From CADCTP01 sp963849885 (lineage in GTDB: Bacteria > Actinomycetota > Actinomycetes > Mycobacteriales > CADCTP01), in contig CAWKIV010000020.1 of assembly GCA_963849885.1 (NCBI GenBank), forward strand, positions 465,465 through 529,464: a stretch of 64,000 nucleotides of DNA, given 5' to 3'. Every line of letters starts with the position of its first letter. Positions within the stretch are counted from its first letter, which is position 1. This document shows positions 15,635 to 24,614 of this stretch, one piece after another. Under the pieces are notes generated by a model. The model was not told the origin of the DNA, made no database searches, and saw nothing but the letters and a program-made list of their open reading frames with translations. Made by a program: the position numbers and the translations under genes.

Positions 15635-17796
15635 GCGCTCCCGGGGCTCGGTCGATCAGCACCGCGGGGCCCGGCACCGCACGGACCGGGGCCCTGCGGC
15701 GCAGGCCGACGGGGGCCCCACCGGCCCTGCCGAGAAAGCTCGGGACCAGCGGCAAGGTCTGGCTGGGCCTGGCCGGGCTGCTCACGGTGGCGCTCGGGTA
15801 CTTCGCGGTGTGGGGTCAGCCGCTGGTGGCCGCGCAGTTCGAGACCCGGTTCGTCCGGTCGATCGCCTCGCTCCGGACCGACTGGCTCACTCCCGTGATG
15901 CGTGTCCTCGGCGCGGTCGGCACCGGATGGTCGATCACGATCCTCGGCTGGGGCATGCTCGCCCTGCTGATCGCCTTCCGGCGCTGGCGGCACCTGTTCA
16001 CGTTCTTCGCCAGCCTGCTCCTCGGGGGCATGCTCAGCACGGTCGTCTACCTGCTCACCCAGCGCCCGCGTCCGTACGGCGTCACCATCATCGGCGACTG
16101 GACCGGGTTCGCGGCGCCCTCGTTCCCGATCTTCACGCTGGCCGCCTGCCTCATCGGGTTCACCTACTCGATGGTGGTGCCGGGCCGGCCCCGGGACTGG
16201 GCGAAGCTCGGCACCGGCGTGGTGGTCACCGTCGTCGCCTTCGCCCGGTTGTACCTCGGGGTGGACCACCCCTCCGACATCGTCTGGGCCGTCGTCCTGG
16301 GGGTGGCGATCCCGCTGGTCGCCTTCCGGTGGTTCACGCCGAACGAGGCGTTCCCGGTGACGTACCGGCGGGGCAAGACCGCCCACCTGGACGTCACCGG
16401 AGCCCGGGGCGACGCGATCCGCCAGGCGATCGCCGACCAGCTCGGGCTCACGGTCCTCGAGGTCACGCCGATCGGGCTGGCGGCGTCCGGCGGATCCACC
16501 CCGCTCCGGCTGCGGATCGCCGGCGAGCCGGACACCTACGTCTTCGCCAAGCTCTACGCCAAGAACCACGTGCGCGCCGACCGCTGGTACAAGCTGGGCC
16601 GCACGATCCTCTACGGGGCACTGGAGGACGAGACCTCGTTCCGGACCGTCCGCCGGTTCGTGCAGTACGAGGACTACACCCTGCGGCTCATGCAGGACAT
16701 GAAGCTCCCGGTGCCGGCGCCGTACGGCATCGTCGAGATCACGCCCGAACGCGAGTACCTGATCGTCATGGAGTTCTTCGACGGGGCCGTGGAGATCAAC
16801 GAGGCGGAGCTCGACGACGGGATCATCGACGAGGGCCTGCTGCTGATCCGGAGGCTCTGGGACGCCGGGCTGGCCCACCGGGACATCAAGCCGGGCAACC
16901 TGATGGTCCGCGCCGGCAAGGTGCTGCTGGTCGACGCCTTCTTCGTGCAGGTCCGTCCGTCTCCGTGGCGGCAGGCCGTCGACCTCGGCAACATGATGCT
17001 CGTCCTGGCGGTCGGCTCCGACCCGGAGCGGGTCTACCGGCACGCCCTGCAGTACTTCACCCCCGCCGAGATCGCGGAGGCGTTCGCGGCGACCCGCGGC
17101 GTCGCCAGCCCCACCCAGCTCCGGACGGTGCTGAAGCAGGACGGGCGCGACCTCCTGTCCCACTTCCGCCGGCTCGCCCCCGAGCGCCGCCCGATCGGCA
17201 TCCAGCGCTGGAGCGTCCGGCGGGTGGCGCTGGCGTCCGGACTCGTCCTGTCCCTCGTCGCGGCCGTCGGCGCCACGGTCTTCCTGCTGAACCCGAACCA
17301 GGACCTGGAGATCCCGTTCGCCCCTTCCTGCAAGGCGCAGATGGTGACCGTCCTGATGGCGCAGGCGGTCCCGTCGGCGACCGCGGTCCCCTGCATCGCC
17401 GGCCTCCCGGTGGGATTGAGCTTCGCCAGCGCCACGACCCGTACCGGCGAGGCGAAATTCTGGCTGGACTCGGACCGGGCCGGAGATCGAGCCGTCACCG
17501 TCACGCTCACGGCCGGCTGCGACACCTCGAGTGCGCGGCCGGTGCCGACGGACGAGACCGGCACGGAACGCTTCGACGCGGCGGCCGGCGAAACCGGACC
17601 CGACCGCTTCTACCGGTTCCCCGGCGGCTGCGTCAGCTACGACTACTCCGCCGCCGCCCGGACCGATCCGGAGTTCACCGCCGCCACCGACGGCGCCCTG
17701 AGCTTGCTGTCCAGGGACGATCTCGTGGCGTACGTGCAGGAGCAGGCCGGCCAGCCGCTGTGCGGCGCCGGCGTCGCCTGCCCGGGGGGCGGGTGA
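15631..17796 (+). CDS. PAP2-like membrane domain fused to a protein-kinase-like domain and an extracytoplasmic tail
   Basis: 721 residues. Residues about 45-240: multi-helix PAP2/phosphatidic acid phosphatase-like domain (QRPRP near 144, APSFPIF near 163, ARLYLGVDHPSDIV near 205). The canonical motifs are altered: no Lys in motif 1, PSFP instead of PSGH, Asp in the usual motif-3 His position with a His beside it. Residues about 250-480: kinase-like fold with VFAKLY (Lys near 306), HRDIKPGNLMV (catalytic loop, near 416) and DAFF in place of DFG. A membrane helix (about 532-553) and a secreted Cys-containing tail follow. A membrane lipid or glycan kinase role is inferred; the true function is unknown. 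Confidence 0.8.
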   Translation: MSAPGARSISTAGPGTARTGALRRRPTGAPPALPRKLGTSGKVWLGLAGLLTVALGYFAVWGQPLVAAQFETRFVRSIASLRTDWLTPVMRVLGAVGTGWSITILGWGMLALLIAFRRWRHLFTFFASLLLGGMLSTVVYLLTQRPRPYGVTIIGDWTGFAAPSFPIFTLAACLIGFTYSMVVPGRPRDWAKLGTGVVVTVVAFARLYLGVDHPSDIVWAVVLGVAIPLVAFRWFTPNEAFPVTYRRGKTAHLDVTGARGDAIRQAIADQLGLTVLEVTPIGLAASGGSTPLRLRIAGEPDTYVFAKLYAKNHVRADRWYKLGRTILYGALEDETSFRTVRRFVQYEDYTLRLMQDMKLPVPAPYGIVEITPEREYLIVMEFFDGAVEINEAELDDGIIDEGLLLIRRLWDAGLAHRDIKPGNLMVRAGKVLLVDAFFVQVRPSPWRQAVDLGNMMLVLAVGSDPERVYRHALQYFTPAEIAEAFAATRGVASPTQLRTVLKQDGRDLLSHFRRLAPERRPIGIQRWSVRRVALASGLVLSLVAAVGATVFLLNPNQDLEIPFAPSCKAQMVTVLMAQAVPSATAVPCIAGLPVGLSFASATTRTGEAKFWLDSDRAGDRAVTVTLTAGCDTSSARPVPTDETGTERFDAAAGETGPDRFYRFPGGCVSYDYSAAARTDPEFTAATDGALSLLSRDDLVAYVQEQAGQPLCGAGVACPGGG

Positions 17797-17825
17797 CCCG
17801 TCGTCCGGCGGAGCCGCCGCGCCGA

Positions 17826-18176
17826 TCAGCTCCGGGTGGTGCAGGGGACGCAGGTGGTGGCGTCCGGGCGGGCGGCGAGCCGGTCGGCGGGGATGGGCCG
17901 GCCGCACCGCTCGCACCGGCCGTAGCTGCCCGCGGCCAGCCGGGCGAGGGCACGGTCGAGGTCGGCGAGCCGCTGCCGGGACGCGGCCAGCAGCGCGGCC
18001 AGCTGGGCGCGCTCGAAGGCGATGGTGGCGCCCTCCGGGTCGTGCTCGTCGTCGGCGTTGGCGCCGGCCGAGGACCGGATGACGCCGTCGAGGTCGCCGG
18101 CGAGCGCCGCGATCCGCTCGGCCGCGTCGGCGCGCTGGGCCGCGAGCAGCCGGCTCAGCGCCTCGTCGTCCCGCAC
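17826..18176 (-). CDS. DksA/TraR-family C4 zinc-finger protein
   Basis: 116 residues. The N-terminal two-thirds is a coiled-coil-like helix pair (LLAAQRADAAERIAALAGDL, RAQLAALLAASRQRLADLDRAL), then the zinc finger CERCGRPIPADRL...TTCVPC with four cysteines. DksA/TraR proteins bind RNA polymerase through its secondary channel. Actinobacterial members are shorter and of unclear role. GTG 18176 is the likely start, as no in-frame ATG is nearby. Divergent from the LAL regulator at 18276. Confidence 0.85.
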   Translation of the reverse strand: MRDDEALSRLLAAQRADAAERIAALAGDLDGVIRSSAGANADDEHDPEGATIAFERAQLAALLAASRQRLADLDRALARLAAGSYGRCERCGRPIPADRLAARPDATTCVPCTTRS

Positions 18177-18275
18177 GACCCCAGCATGCCGGTGGTGACC
18201 GCGGTGGCGGTCCATCCGGGCAGAGATGGGCGACGCCGTTGACCGGTGGGCGGCGTGCTGCTGTGCTGGTGTCCC

Positions 18276-20870
18276 ATGGCGCTGGTCGAGCGAGACGCTG
18301 AGCTCGACGGTCTCCGCGCCGCTCTCGAGCGGGCCCGGCGCGGCGACGGCAGCATCGTGCTGGTCTCCGGGGAGGCCGGCATCGGCAAGACCAGCCTGGT
18401 GGCCGAGTTCGCCGGGCTGGTGGCCGGCCGGGCCCGGGTGCTGCGCGGCTCCTGCGAGGACCTGCTGACCCCGCGGGCGCTCGGCCCCTTCCGGGACATG
18501 GCCCGGGACCTGGCCGGCATCCCGGCCGGGCCCGGCCCGCCGGAGCGCGACGTGCTGCTGGACGCCCTGCTCGCCGAGATGAGCTTCACCCAGCGGCCGG
18601 CGGTCGTCGTCGTGGAGGACGCGCACTGGGCCGACCAGGCGTCGCTCGACGTGCTGCGCATCGTGGCCCGGCGGGCGCCGGAGCTGCCGGCCCTGCTGGT
18701 CGTCTCGTACCGGGAGGAGGAGCTCGGGGCGGACCACCCGCTGTGGCGGGTGGTCGGCGGCCTGTCCGGCCCGGCGGTCCTCCGGCTGGAGCTGACCCGG
18801 CTGTCGGACGCCGCGGTCGCCGCGCTGGCCGCGGAGGTCGGGGTGGACCCGGCGCCGGTGACCGCGGTGGCGGACGGCAACCCGTTCCTGGTCACCGAGC
18901 TGCTCGCCGGGGCCGGCGCCGGCGTGCCCACCTCGGTGCGGCACGCCGTGCTGGCCCGGGTGTCGGCGCTGCCGGCCGACTGCCGGGAGGCGTTGAAGCA
19001 GCTGGCCGTCGTGCCGGCCGAGGTGCCGGCCGCGCTGCTGGCCGCGCTGGTGGCCGACCCCGAGGTGCTCGAGCCGGCCGAGCGGCGCGGGATCCTGCTG
19101 GCCGCGCACGGCGGGGTCCGGTTCCGGCACGAGCTGGCCCGGCGCGCGGTGGAGGAGACGCTGCCCGGCTCCCGGCGGGCGGCCCTGCACGGACGGGTGC
19201 TCGCCGCGCTGGTGGCGTCCGGGGCGGAGCCGTCCCGGCTGGTCCACCACGCGGTCGCGGTGGGGGACGACGCCGCGGTCGCGCGGTACGCGGCCGCGGC
19301 GGCCGGGGAGGCGGCGGCGGTGGACGGGCACCGCGAGGCGCTCGCCTTCGCCGAGCTGGCCATCGGTGGTGGCCGGGCGGCGCGCTTCACGGCGCCGGCG
19401 GCGGCCGAGCTGCACGGGCTGGCCGCGCGGGCGGCGTACGCGCTCAACCGGTTCGGCGAGGCGGCCGGGCACGCCGACCGCGCCGTCGCGCTGTGGGACT
19501 CCACCGGCACGACCCCGCTCGGCCTCGGCCAGGCGCTGCTGATCTCCGCCCGGATGAGCACCCTGCTCGCCGATCCCGCGGCGGCCCGGGCCAAGGCCGC
19601 CCGGGCGCTGGCCGTGCTCGAACCGCTCGGGCCGACCCGCGAGCTGGCCCTCGCGCACAGCACGCTGGGCTGCCAGGACACCCTGCAGGCCCGGTTCGAC
19701 GAGGCGGTGTCGCGGTTGGACACTGCGCTGGAGCTGGCCCGGCGGACCGGCGCCGACGACGTGGTCGCGCATGCCCTGAACTACCGCGGCGTGTCCCTCG
19801 CCTCCCGCGGCGACGACCAGGGCCTGGCCGACCTGCGCGAGTCGGTCGAGCTGGCCGGCCGGCTCGGGCAGGCGGACAACGTCACCTTGGCGGCGCACAA
19901 CCTGGCGGTCATCCTGCTGCGGTCGGCCCGGGTGACCGAGGCGGAGCCGTACCTCACCCTCGGCGCGACAGTGGCCCGCGAGCACCACCTGACCACCGCC
20001 GCGTTCCGGATCGAGGCCCAGCAGTGCTACGTGCTGATCCTGCGCGGCGAGTGGGACGAGGCGGAGCGGCGGCTGCGGGCGCTGCTCGACGCCGGCGGTG
20101 ACCCGGGCGCGAACGCGGTGAACCCGCTGGCCCTCCTGGGCCGGCTGCTGACCCGGCGCGGCGACCCGGCCGCGGCCGGGTACGTCGAACGGGCCGGGGA
20201 GCTGGCCGCGGCGGCCGGCGAGGACCAGAAGCGCGCGGTGGCGGCCGGGGCGCGCATCGAGTGGCTCTGGTCGACCGGCGACACCGGCGCGGTGCGGGTC
20301 GAGAGCGCCCGCCTGCTCGAGGTCGCGGTACGCGCGCAGCACGCCTTCCTGCGCGCCGAGGTGCTGCGCTACCGCCGCCGGGCCGGGGAGGACACCGAGC
20401 CCTTCCCCGGCTGCCCGGCCCCGTTCGCGGCCGGCATCCGTGGCGACTGGGCCACCGCCGCGCGACTGTGGGAGCAGGCCGGCAACCCGTACGAGCAGGC
20501 GCTGGAGCTCACCGAGGCGCCGGATCCGGCCACGGTCCGGGAGGGCCTGGCGATCCTGGACGGGCTCGGCGCGACGGCGGCGGCCGCCCTCTGCCGCCGG
20601 CGGCTGCGGCGCGCCGGGGTGCCGGGCATCCCGCGCGGCCCCCGGGTGGCGACCCGGGCCAACCCGGGCCGGCTGACCGACCGCCAGCTGGAGGTGCTGG
20701 CGCTGCTGGCCGAGGGCCGCACGAACGCCGAGATCGCGGCCCGGCTGGTCGTCTCGCCCCGCACGGTCGACAACCACGTCGCCGCGCTGCTGCGCCGGCT
20801 GGGCGTCCGGTCGCGCCGCGACGCGGTCGGAGCGGCAGCCGCGCTGGGCCTCCCGCCGGCCGAAAGGTAG
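18276..20870 (+). CDS. LAL-type LuxR-family regulator with N-terminal AAA ATPase
   Basis: 864 residues. Walker A GEAGIGKTSLV near residue 35, Walker B VVVVEDAHWAD near 115, a long TPR-like middle, and a C-terminal LuxR HTH (LTDRQLEVLALLAEGRTNAEIAARLVV, SPRTVDNHVAALLRRL). LALs are large ATP-dependent activators, often of catabolic or secondary-metabolism genes. ATG 18276 (MALVERDAEL) starts right at the conserved domain, 30 nt after an earlier possible start. The class V aminotransferase gene 108 nt downstream in the same direction is a plausible target. Intact. Confidence 0.9.
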   Translation: MALVERDAELDGLRAALERARRGDGSIVLVSGEAGIGKTSLVAEFAGLVAGRARVLRGSCEDLLTPRALGPFRDMARDLAGIPAGPGPPERDVLLDALLAEMSFTQRPAVVVVEDAHWADQASLDVLRIVARRAPELPALLVVSYREEELGADHPLWRVVGGLSGPAVLRLELTRLSDAAVAALAAEVGVDPAPVTAVADGNPFLVTELLAGAGAGVPTSVRHAVLARVSALPADCREALKQLAVVPAEVPAALLAALVADPEVLEPAERRGILLAAHGGVRFRHELARRAVEETLPGSRRAALHGRVLAALVASGAEPSRLVHHAVAVGDDAAVARYAAAAAGEAAAVDGHREALAFAELAIGGGRAARFTAPAAAELHGLAARAAYALNRFGEAAGHADRAVALWDSTGTTPLGLGQALLISARMSTLLADPAAARAKAARALAVLEPLGPTRELALAHSTLGCQDTLQARFDEAVSRLDTALELARRTGADDVVAHALNYRGVSLASRGDDQGLADLRESVELAGRLGQADNVTLAAHNLAVILLRSARVTEAEPYLTLGATVAREHHLTTAAFRIEAQQCYVLILRGEWDEAERRLRALLDAGGDPGANAVNPLALLGRLLTRRGDPAAAGYVERAGELAAAAGEDQKRAVAAGARIEWLWSTGDTGAVRVESARLLEVAVRAQHAFLRAEVLRYRRRAGEDTEPFPGCPAPFAAGIRGDWATAARLWEQAGNPYEQALELTEAPDPATVREGLAILDGLGATAAAALCRRRLRRAGVPGIPRGPRVATRANPGRLTDRQLEVLALLAEGRTNAEIAARLVVSPRTVDNHVAALLRRLGVRSRRDAVGAAAALGLPPAER

Positions 20871-20978
20871 GCGCCCCGCGGCCGCAACGTGGGTAGCGGC
20901 CGCGCACGACGGGGAGCCGCGGATCGCGCAGGATCCGGTGCGGCGGCGGCGTACCCGGCCCGCCGGAGGGGCGGGGGC

Positions 20979-22610
20979 ATGAGCGAGCACGCGCCGGCGC
21001 AAGGGCTGGTGGCCCGGATCCGCGCCGGCCTGATCGGGGAGGGTGCGGTGCTGCCCGGCCCGTACGGGCCGCGCCGGCTCACCTACGCCGACTACGCCGC
21101 CTCCGGCCGGGCGCTCGACCTGGTCGAGGACGCGGTCCGGGACCGCGTGCTGCCCGGCTACGCCAACACGCACAGCGCGAGCTCGGCCACCGGCCGGCGG
21201 ACCACCCGGCTGCGCGAGCGGGCCCGCGACCAGATCCACCGGGCCGTCGGCGGCGGGCCGGACGACCTGGTCGTCTTCTGCGGCTCCGGCTCCACCGCGG
21301 GGATCGACAAGCTGGCCCGGCTGGTCGGCCTCGCCGGCCGGCCGGCGCCGGTGCCGGAGCGGCACCGTCCGGTGGTCCTCGTCGGCCCGTACGAGCACCA
21401 CTCGGCGGAGCTGCCGTGGCGCGAGTCGGCGGCCGACGTGGTCGCCGTCGCCGAGGACCGGGCCGGCGGCGTCGACCTCGCCGACCTGCGGGACCGGCTG
21501 GTCGCGGCCGGGGACCGGCCGGTCCGGCTCGGCTGCTTCTCCGCGGCGTCGAACGCCACCGGCATCCTGTCCGACACCGCGCGGGTCACCGCGCTGCTGC
21601 ACCGGCACGGCGCCCTCGCGGTCTGGGACTACACGGCCGCCGCGCCGTACGTCCCGATCCGGATGCGGGAGGGCGCCGACGCCAAGGACGCCGTCGTGTT
21701 CTCGCCGCACAAGTTCGCCGGCGGACCGCAGACCCCGGGCGTGCTGGTGGTGCGCCGGCAGCTGGTCCGGCAGCCGGTGCCGACCGTGCCGGGCGGCGGG
21801 ACGGTCTCCTTCGTCGACCCGGCCGCGACGCTCTACCTGGACGACCCGGTCGCCCGGGAGGAGGCCGGCACCCCGGCGATCGTGGAGTCCGTCCGGGCCG
21901 GCCTGGTCGTCGCGCTCAAGGAGGCGGTCGGCACCGGGACGATCGTCGAGCTCGAGCGGCGCTGGTGGCAGCGGGCGCTGGCCCGGTGGGGGGCCAACCC
22001 GCGGCTGGAGATCCTCGGCAACCCGGACGCACCCCGGCTGCCGATCGTGTCGGTCCGGGTGCACCGCGACGGGCGGGTGCTGCACCACGACTTCGTCGTC
22101 GCGCTGCTCAACGACCTCTTCGGCGTCCAGGTCCGCGGCGGGTGCTCCTGCGCCGGCCCGTACGGGCACCGGCTGCTGTGCATCACCCCGCGCCGGTCGG
22201 CGGCCCTGCGGGCCCAGGTCGTCCGCGGCTACCAGGGGATCAAGCCCGGCTGGACCCGGGTGACCTTCGCCTACTTCATGTCCGAGGCCGTCGTCGACTA
22301 CCTGGTCGAGGCCGTGGACCTGGTGGCCTCGTACGGCCACCGGCTGCTCGGCGACTACGCCTTCGACCCGTGGTCGGGGCACTGGCGGCACCGGGACGCC
22401 CCGGTCGAGGCCGACCCGTCGCTGACCGACCTGCTGTCCGCCGCCGCCCCCACCCCGACCCTCGGCGAGGACGTCCTCGCCGGCCAGCTCGCCCAGGCCC
22501 GCTCGATCCTCACCGCCCGGCCGGACCAGCTGTCCGACCGGCCGAGCGGCCTGCCGCCGGAGGCGGAGGCGCTGCGCGACTTCCACCTGCCGCCGGCCTG
22601 CCTGCGCTGA
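20979..22610 (+). CDS. Class V aminotransferase-fold PLP enzyme (cysteine desulfurase-like)
   Basis: 543 residues, longer than the usual 400. Fold type I PLP signatures: ANTHSASSATGRRTT near residue 60, the GSGSTAGIDKL cofactor-phosphate loop, VWDYTAAAPYVPI (Asp for the pyridine N) and FSPHKFAGGPQTPG (Schiff-base Lys). A loop VRGGCSCAGPYGHRLL resembles the active-site Cys loop of cysteine desulfurase/selenocysteine lyase relatives. The extra C-terminal 100 residues are unassigned. ATG 20979 follows a GGAGGGG-type site. A small zinc-ribbon protein gene follows 24 nt downstream. Reaction unknown; C-S or C-N chemistry on an amino acid is inferred. Confidence 0.82.
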   Translation: MSEHAPAQGLVARIRAGLIGEGAVLPGPYGPRRLTYADYAASGRALDLVEDAVRDRVLPGYANTHSASSATGRRTTRLRERARDQIHRAVGGGPDDLVVFCGSGSTAGIDKLARLVGLAGRPAPVPERHRPVVLVGPYEHHSAELPWRESAADVVAVAEDRAGGVDLADLRDRLVAAGDRPVRLGCFSAASNATGILSDTARVTALLHRHGALAVWDYTAAAPYVPIRMREGADAKDAVVFSPHKFAGGPQTPGVLVVRRQLVRQPVPTVPGGGTVSFVDPAATLYLDDPVAREEAGTPAIVESVRAGLVVALKEAVGTGTIVELERRWWQRALARWGANPRLEILGNPDAPRLPIVSVRVHRDGRVLHHDFVVALLNDLFGVQVRGGCSCAGPYGHRLLCITPRRSAALRAQVVRGYQGIKPGWTRVTFAYFMSEAVVDYLVEAVDLVASYGHRLLGDYAFDPWSGHWRHRDAPVEADPSLTDLLSAAAPTPTLGEDVLAGQLAQARSILTARPDQLSDRPSGLPPEAEALRDFHLPPACLR

Positions 22611-22634
22611 CGTACGCCACCTGGAGAGACGACC

Positions 22635-22838
22635 GTGGATGTCACCCGGTGCCCCGAGTGCGGGGCGCCCGCCGAGATCACCGACCGCGTCGTGCTGGAG
22701 AGCACCGACGGTCCCGTCGAGCACGCCCGGATCCGCTGCGCGGCCCGGCACTGGTTCCTGCTCTCCGTCGGGACGCTGGAGCGGGCGCACCGGCAACTCG
22801 ACCGGACGGCGGGCAGCCGGCCGTCGCCGGCGCCCTAG
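22635..22838 (+). CDS. Small zinc-ribbon-like protein
   Basis: 67 residues. MDVTRCPECGAPAEITDRVV is a typical N-terminal zinc-knuckle half; the second half is RIRCAARHWF (Cys and His). GTG 22635 has GGAGAG 8 nt upstream. It lies tightly between the PLP enzyme and the alpha/beta hydrolase, so the three probably form one operon. A metal-binding or adaptor role is inferred. Confidence 0.7.
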   Translation: MDVTRCPECGAPAEITDRVVLESTDGPVEHARIRCAARHWFLLSVGTLERAHRQLDRTAGSRPSPAP

Positions 22839-22848
22839 ACTCCGCGCC

Positions 22849-23730
22849 GTGCAGGCCCGCACGGGGTTGGTTCCCGCCGGGACCGCCCGGCTCCAGGTCC
22901 GGGAGGTCGGGGCCGGGCCGCCGATCGTCGTGCTGCACGGCGGCCCCGACTTCGACTACGACTACCTGCTGCCGGAGCTGGACCGGCTGGCCGGCCACTT
23001 CCGCCTGGTCTACTACGACCAGCGCGGCCGCGGGCGGTCCGCGGCCGGCGTCAACCCCGGCGACGTGACCATCGGGTCCGAAGTGGACGATCTGGACCGG
23101 GTGCGGCGGCACCTCGGCCTCGAGTCGATGGCGGTCCTCGGGCACAGCTGGGGTGGCGTGCCGGCGATGGAGTACGCCGTCCGCCACCCCGACCGGCTGA
23201 CCCACCTGATCCTGATGAACACCGCGCCGGCCTCGCACGCCGACGTCCAGGTGCTGCGGCGGCATCTCGGCCGCGTCCGCGCGCCCGGCGACGCGGAGGC
23301 GATGCGGTCCCTTGCCGCCACGCCCGAGTTCCGGGCCGGGGACATCCGGGTCGAGGCCGACTACTACCGGATCCACTACCGGCCGGCGCTGCACGACCCG
23401 GAGCTGCTCGACCGGCTGCTGCCCCGGCTGCGGGCCAACTACACCCCCGAGGGGGTCCTGCTGGCCCGGGCGATCGAGAACCGGCTGTACGAGCAGACCT
23501 GGTCGTCCCCGGACTACGACCTGCTGCCGGCGTTGCGCCGGCTCACCGTGCCGACCCTCGTGCTGCACGGCGCGGACGACTTCGTGCCGGTCGAGGTGGC
23601 GGTGCGGATCGCCGAGGCGATCCCGAGGGCCCGGCTGGCCGTGCTGCCGCGGTGCGGGCACTTCGCGTACCTGGAGGTGCCGGACGAGGTCGAGCGGCAC
23701 GTCCGCGAGCTGTTCGCCGCCGGGTCCTAG
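22849..23730 (+). CDS. Alpha/beta hydrolase, proline iminopeptidase-like
   Basis: 293 residues from GTG 22849. IVVLHGGPDFDYDYL is the HGGP oxyanion motif of the prolyl iminopeptidase group, YYDQRGRGRS follows, the nucleophile is Ser in VLGHSWGGVPAMEYA, the acid is in VLHGADDFVPVEV, and the His in LPRCGHFAYLEVP. A cap domain fills about residues 130-215. Its stop overlaps the stop of the convergent ankyrin gene in a shared CTAG. Peptide or ester substrate unknown. Confidence 0.85.
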   Translation: MQARTGLVPAGTARLQVREVGAGPPIVVLHGGPDFDYDYLLPELDRLAGHFRLVYYDQRGRGRSAAGVNPGDVTIGSEVDDLDRVRRHLGLESMAVLGHSWGGVPAMEYAVRHPDRLTHLILMNTAPASHADVQVLRRHLGRVRAPGDAEAMRSLAATPEFRAGDIRVEADYYRIHYRPALHDPELLDRLLPRLRANYTPEGVLLARAIENRLYEQTWSSPDYDLLPALRRLTVPTLVLHGADDFVPVEVAVRIAEAIPRARLAVLPRCGHFAYLEVPDEVERHVRELFAAGS

Positions 23731-24467
23731 GCGAGGTCGGCGGCCGAGCGGGCGCCGCGCTCCCGCAGCCAGGCGACCAGCTCGTCGGCGCCGGCGCGGG
23801 TGGCCGCGTCGAGCGGGGTGAGCTGGTCGTGGCCGACCCGGTCGAGGTCGGCGCCGCGGGCCAGCAGGAACTCGGCCGCGGCCCGCTGGCCGCCGTGGCA
23901 GGCCAACCAGAACGAATGGCTGACGTCCTCGGCGGTGGGCCGGTCCGGGCCGGTGAAGCGGGCGGCGACCCGGTCCAGCAGGCCGAGCGCGGCCTCCTGC
24001 CACAGCTCGGTGCGGGCGCCGCGCTCGACCAGCCGGTGGGCGGCCCGCCACTGTCCGAACGCGACGGCGTCGGCCAGCGGGGTGCCGCCGCCGATGACCG
24101 CGCCGTCGGCGTCGATGTCGGCACCGGCGTCCAGCAGCACGTCCAGCACCGGCACGTCGTCGCAGCTGGCCGCCCAGTGCAGCGGCGTCTCGGTGTGCGG
24201 CCCGGAGAACCGGCCGTCGACGTCGGCGCCGGCCGCGAGCAGCGCGGCCACCACGGCCGGGCCGTTCGGGACGTGGCCGGGCCAGTCGGTGGCCACGTGC
24301 AGCAGCGTGCGGGCCACGGTCCGGCCGTGCTGGTCCGGGTCGCCGCCCAGCGACGCCGCGGCCAGGCTCGGATTCTCGTGCAGCAGGCGGTCCAGCGAGT
24401 CCAGGTCACCGGCCCGGATCGCGGCCGTCACCGCGACCGCGACCGGGTCCGCGGTGCTGATCGCCAC
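23727..24467 (-). CDS. Ankyrin-repeat protein
   Basis: 246 residues built almost wholly of ankyrin units: TLLHVATDWPGHVPNGPAVV, AALLAAGADVDG, TPLHWAASCDDVPVLDVLLD, PLADAVAFGQWRAAHRLVE and TPLDAATRAGADELVAWLRE. No signal peptide or membrane helix, so cytosolic; a protein-binding role is inferred. It is transcribed leftward with its own promoter, because the M28 gene upstream ends in a strong terminator. Confidence 0.85.
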   Translation of the reverse strand: MAISTADPVAVAVTAAIRAGDLDSLDRLLHENPSLAAASLGGDPDQHGRTVARTLLHVATDWPGHVPNGPAVVAALLAAGADVDGRFSGPHTETPLHWAASCDDVPVLDVLLDAGADIDADGAVIGGGTPLADAVAFGQWRAAHRLVERGARTELWQEAALGLLDRVAARFTGPDRPTAEDVSHSFWLACHGGQRAAAEFLLARGADLDRVGHDQLTPLDAATRAGADELVAWLRERGARSAADLA

Positions 24468-24487
24468 CGGCCGAGCCTAACCCGGCA

Positions 24488-24533
24488 CCGCCGTCCGGTG
24501 ACGTCGCCGCCGTCCGGTGAGGTCGCCGCCGTC
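24488..24533. repeat. 19-bp direct repeat, 2.4 copies
   Basis: CCGCCGTCCGGTGA(C/G)GTCG occurs at 24488-24506 and 24507-24525, with a partial third copy to 24533, just upstream of the ankyrin gene start. It could be a regulatory array for that gene or a neutral slippage product. Confidence 0.6.
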
Positions 24534-24564
24534 TGTGCCCCGGCGGCGCCGGCCGCGGACGGGT

Positions 24565-24600
24565 GCGGCCCGTGCCGGGGGAGTCCCCGGCACGGGCCGC
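24565..24600 (-). terminator. Strong hairpin terminator after the M28 peptidase
   Basis: A perfect 16-bp stem (arms 24565-24580 and 24585-24600, GCGGCCCGTGCCGGGG and its complement) with loop GAGT, 14 nt beyond the peptidase stop. No U-tract, as is usual in actinomycetes. Confidence 0.7.
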
Positions 24601-24614
24601 GTGGTCGGTGACCG

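Noticed and set aside
24488..24533. 19-bp repeats as a regulator-binding array
   Set aside because: No symmetry inside the unit and no matching regulator; kept only as a repeat.
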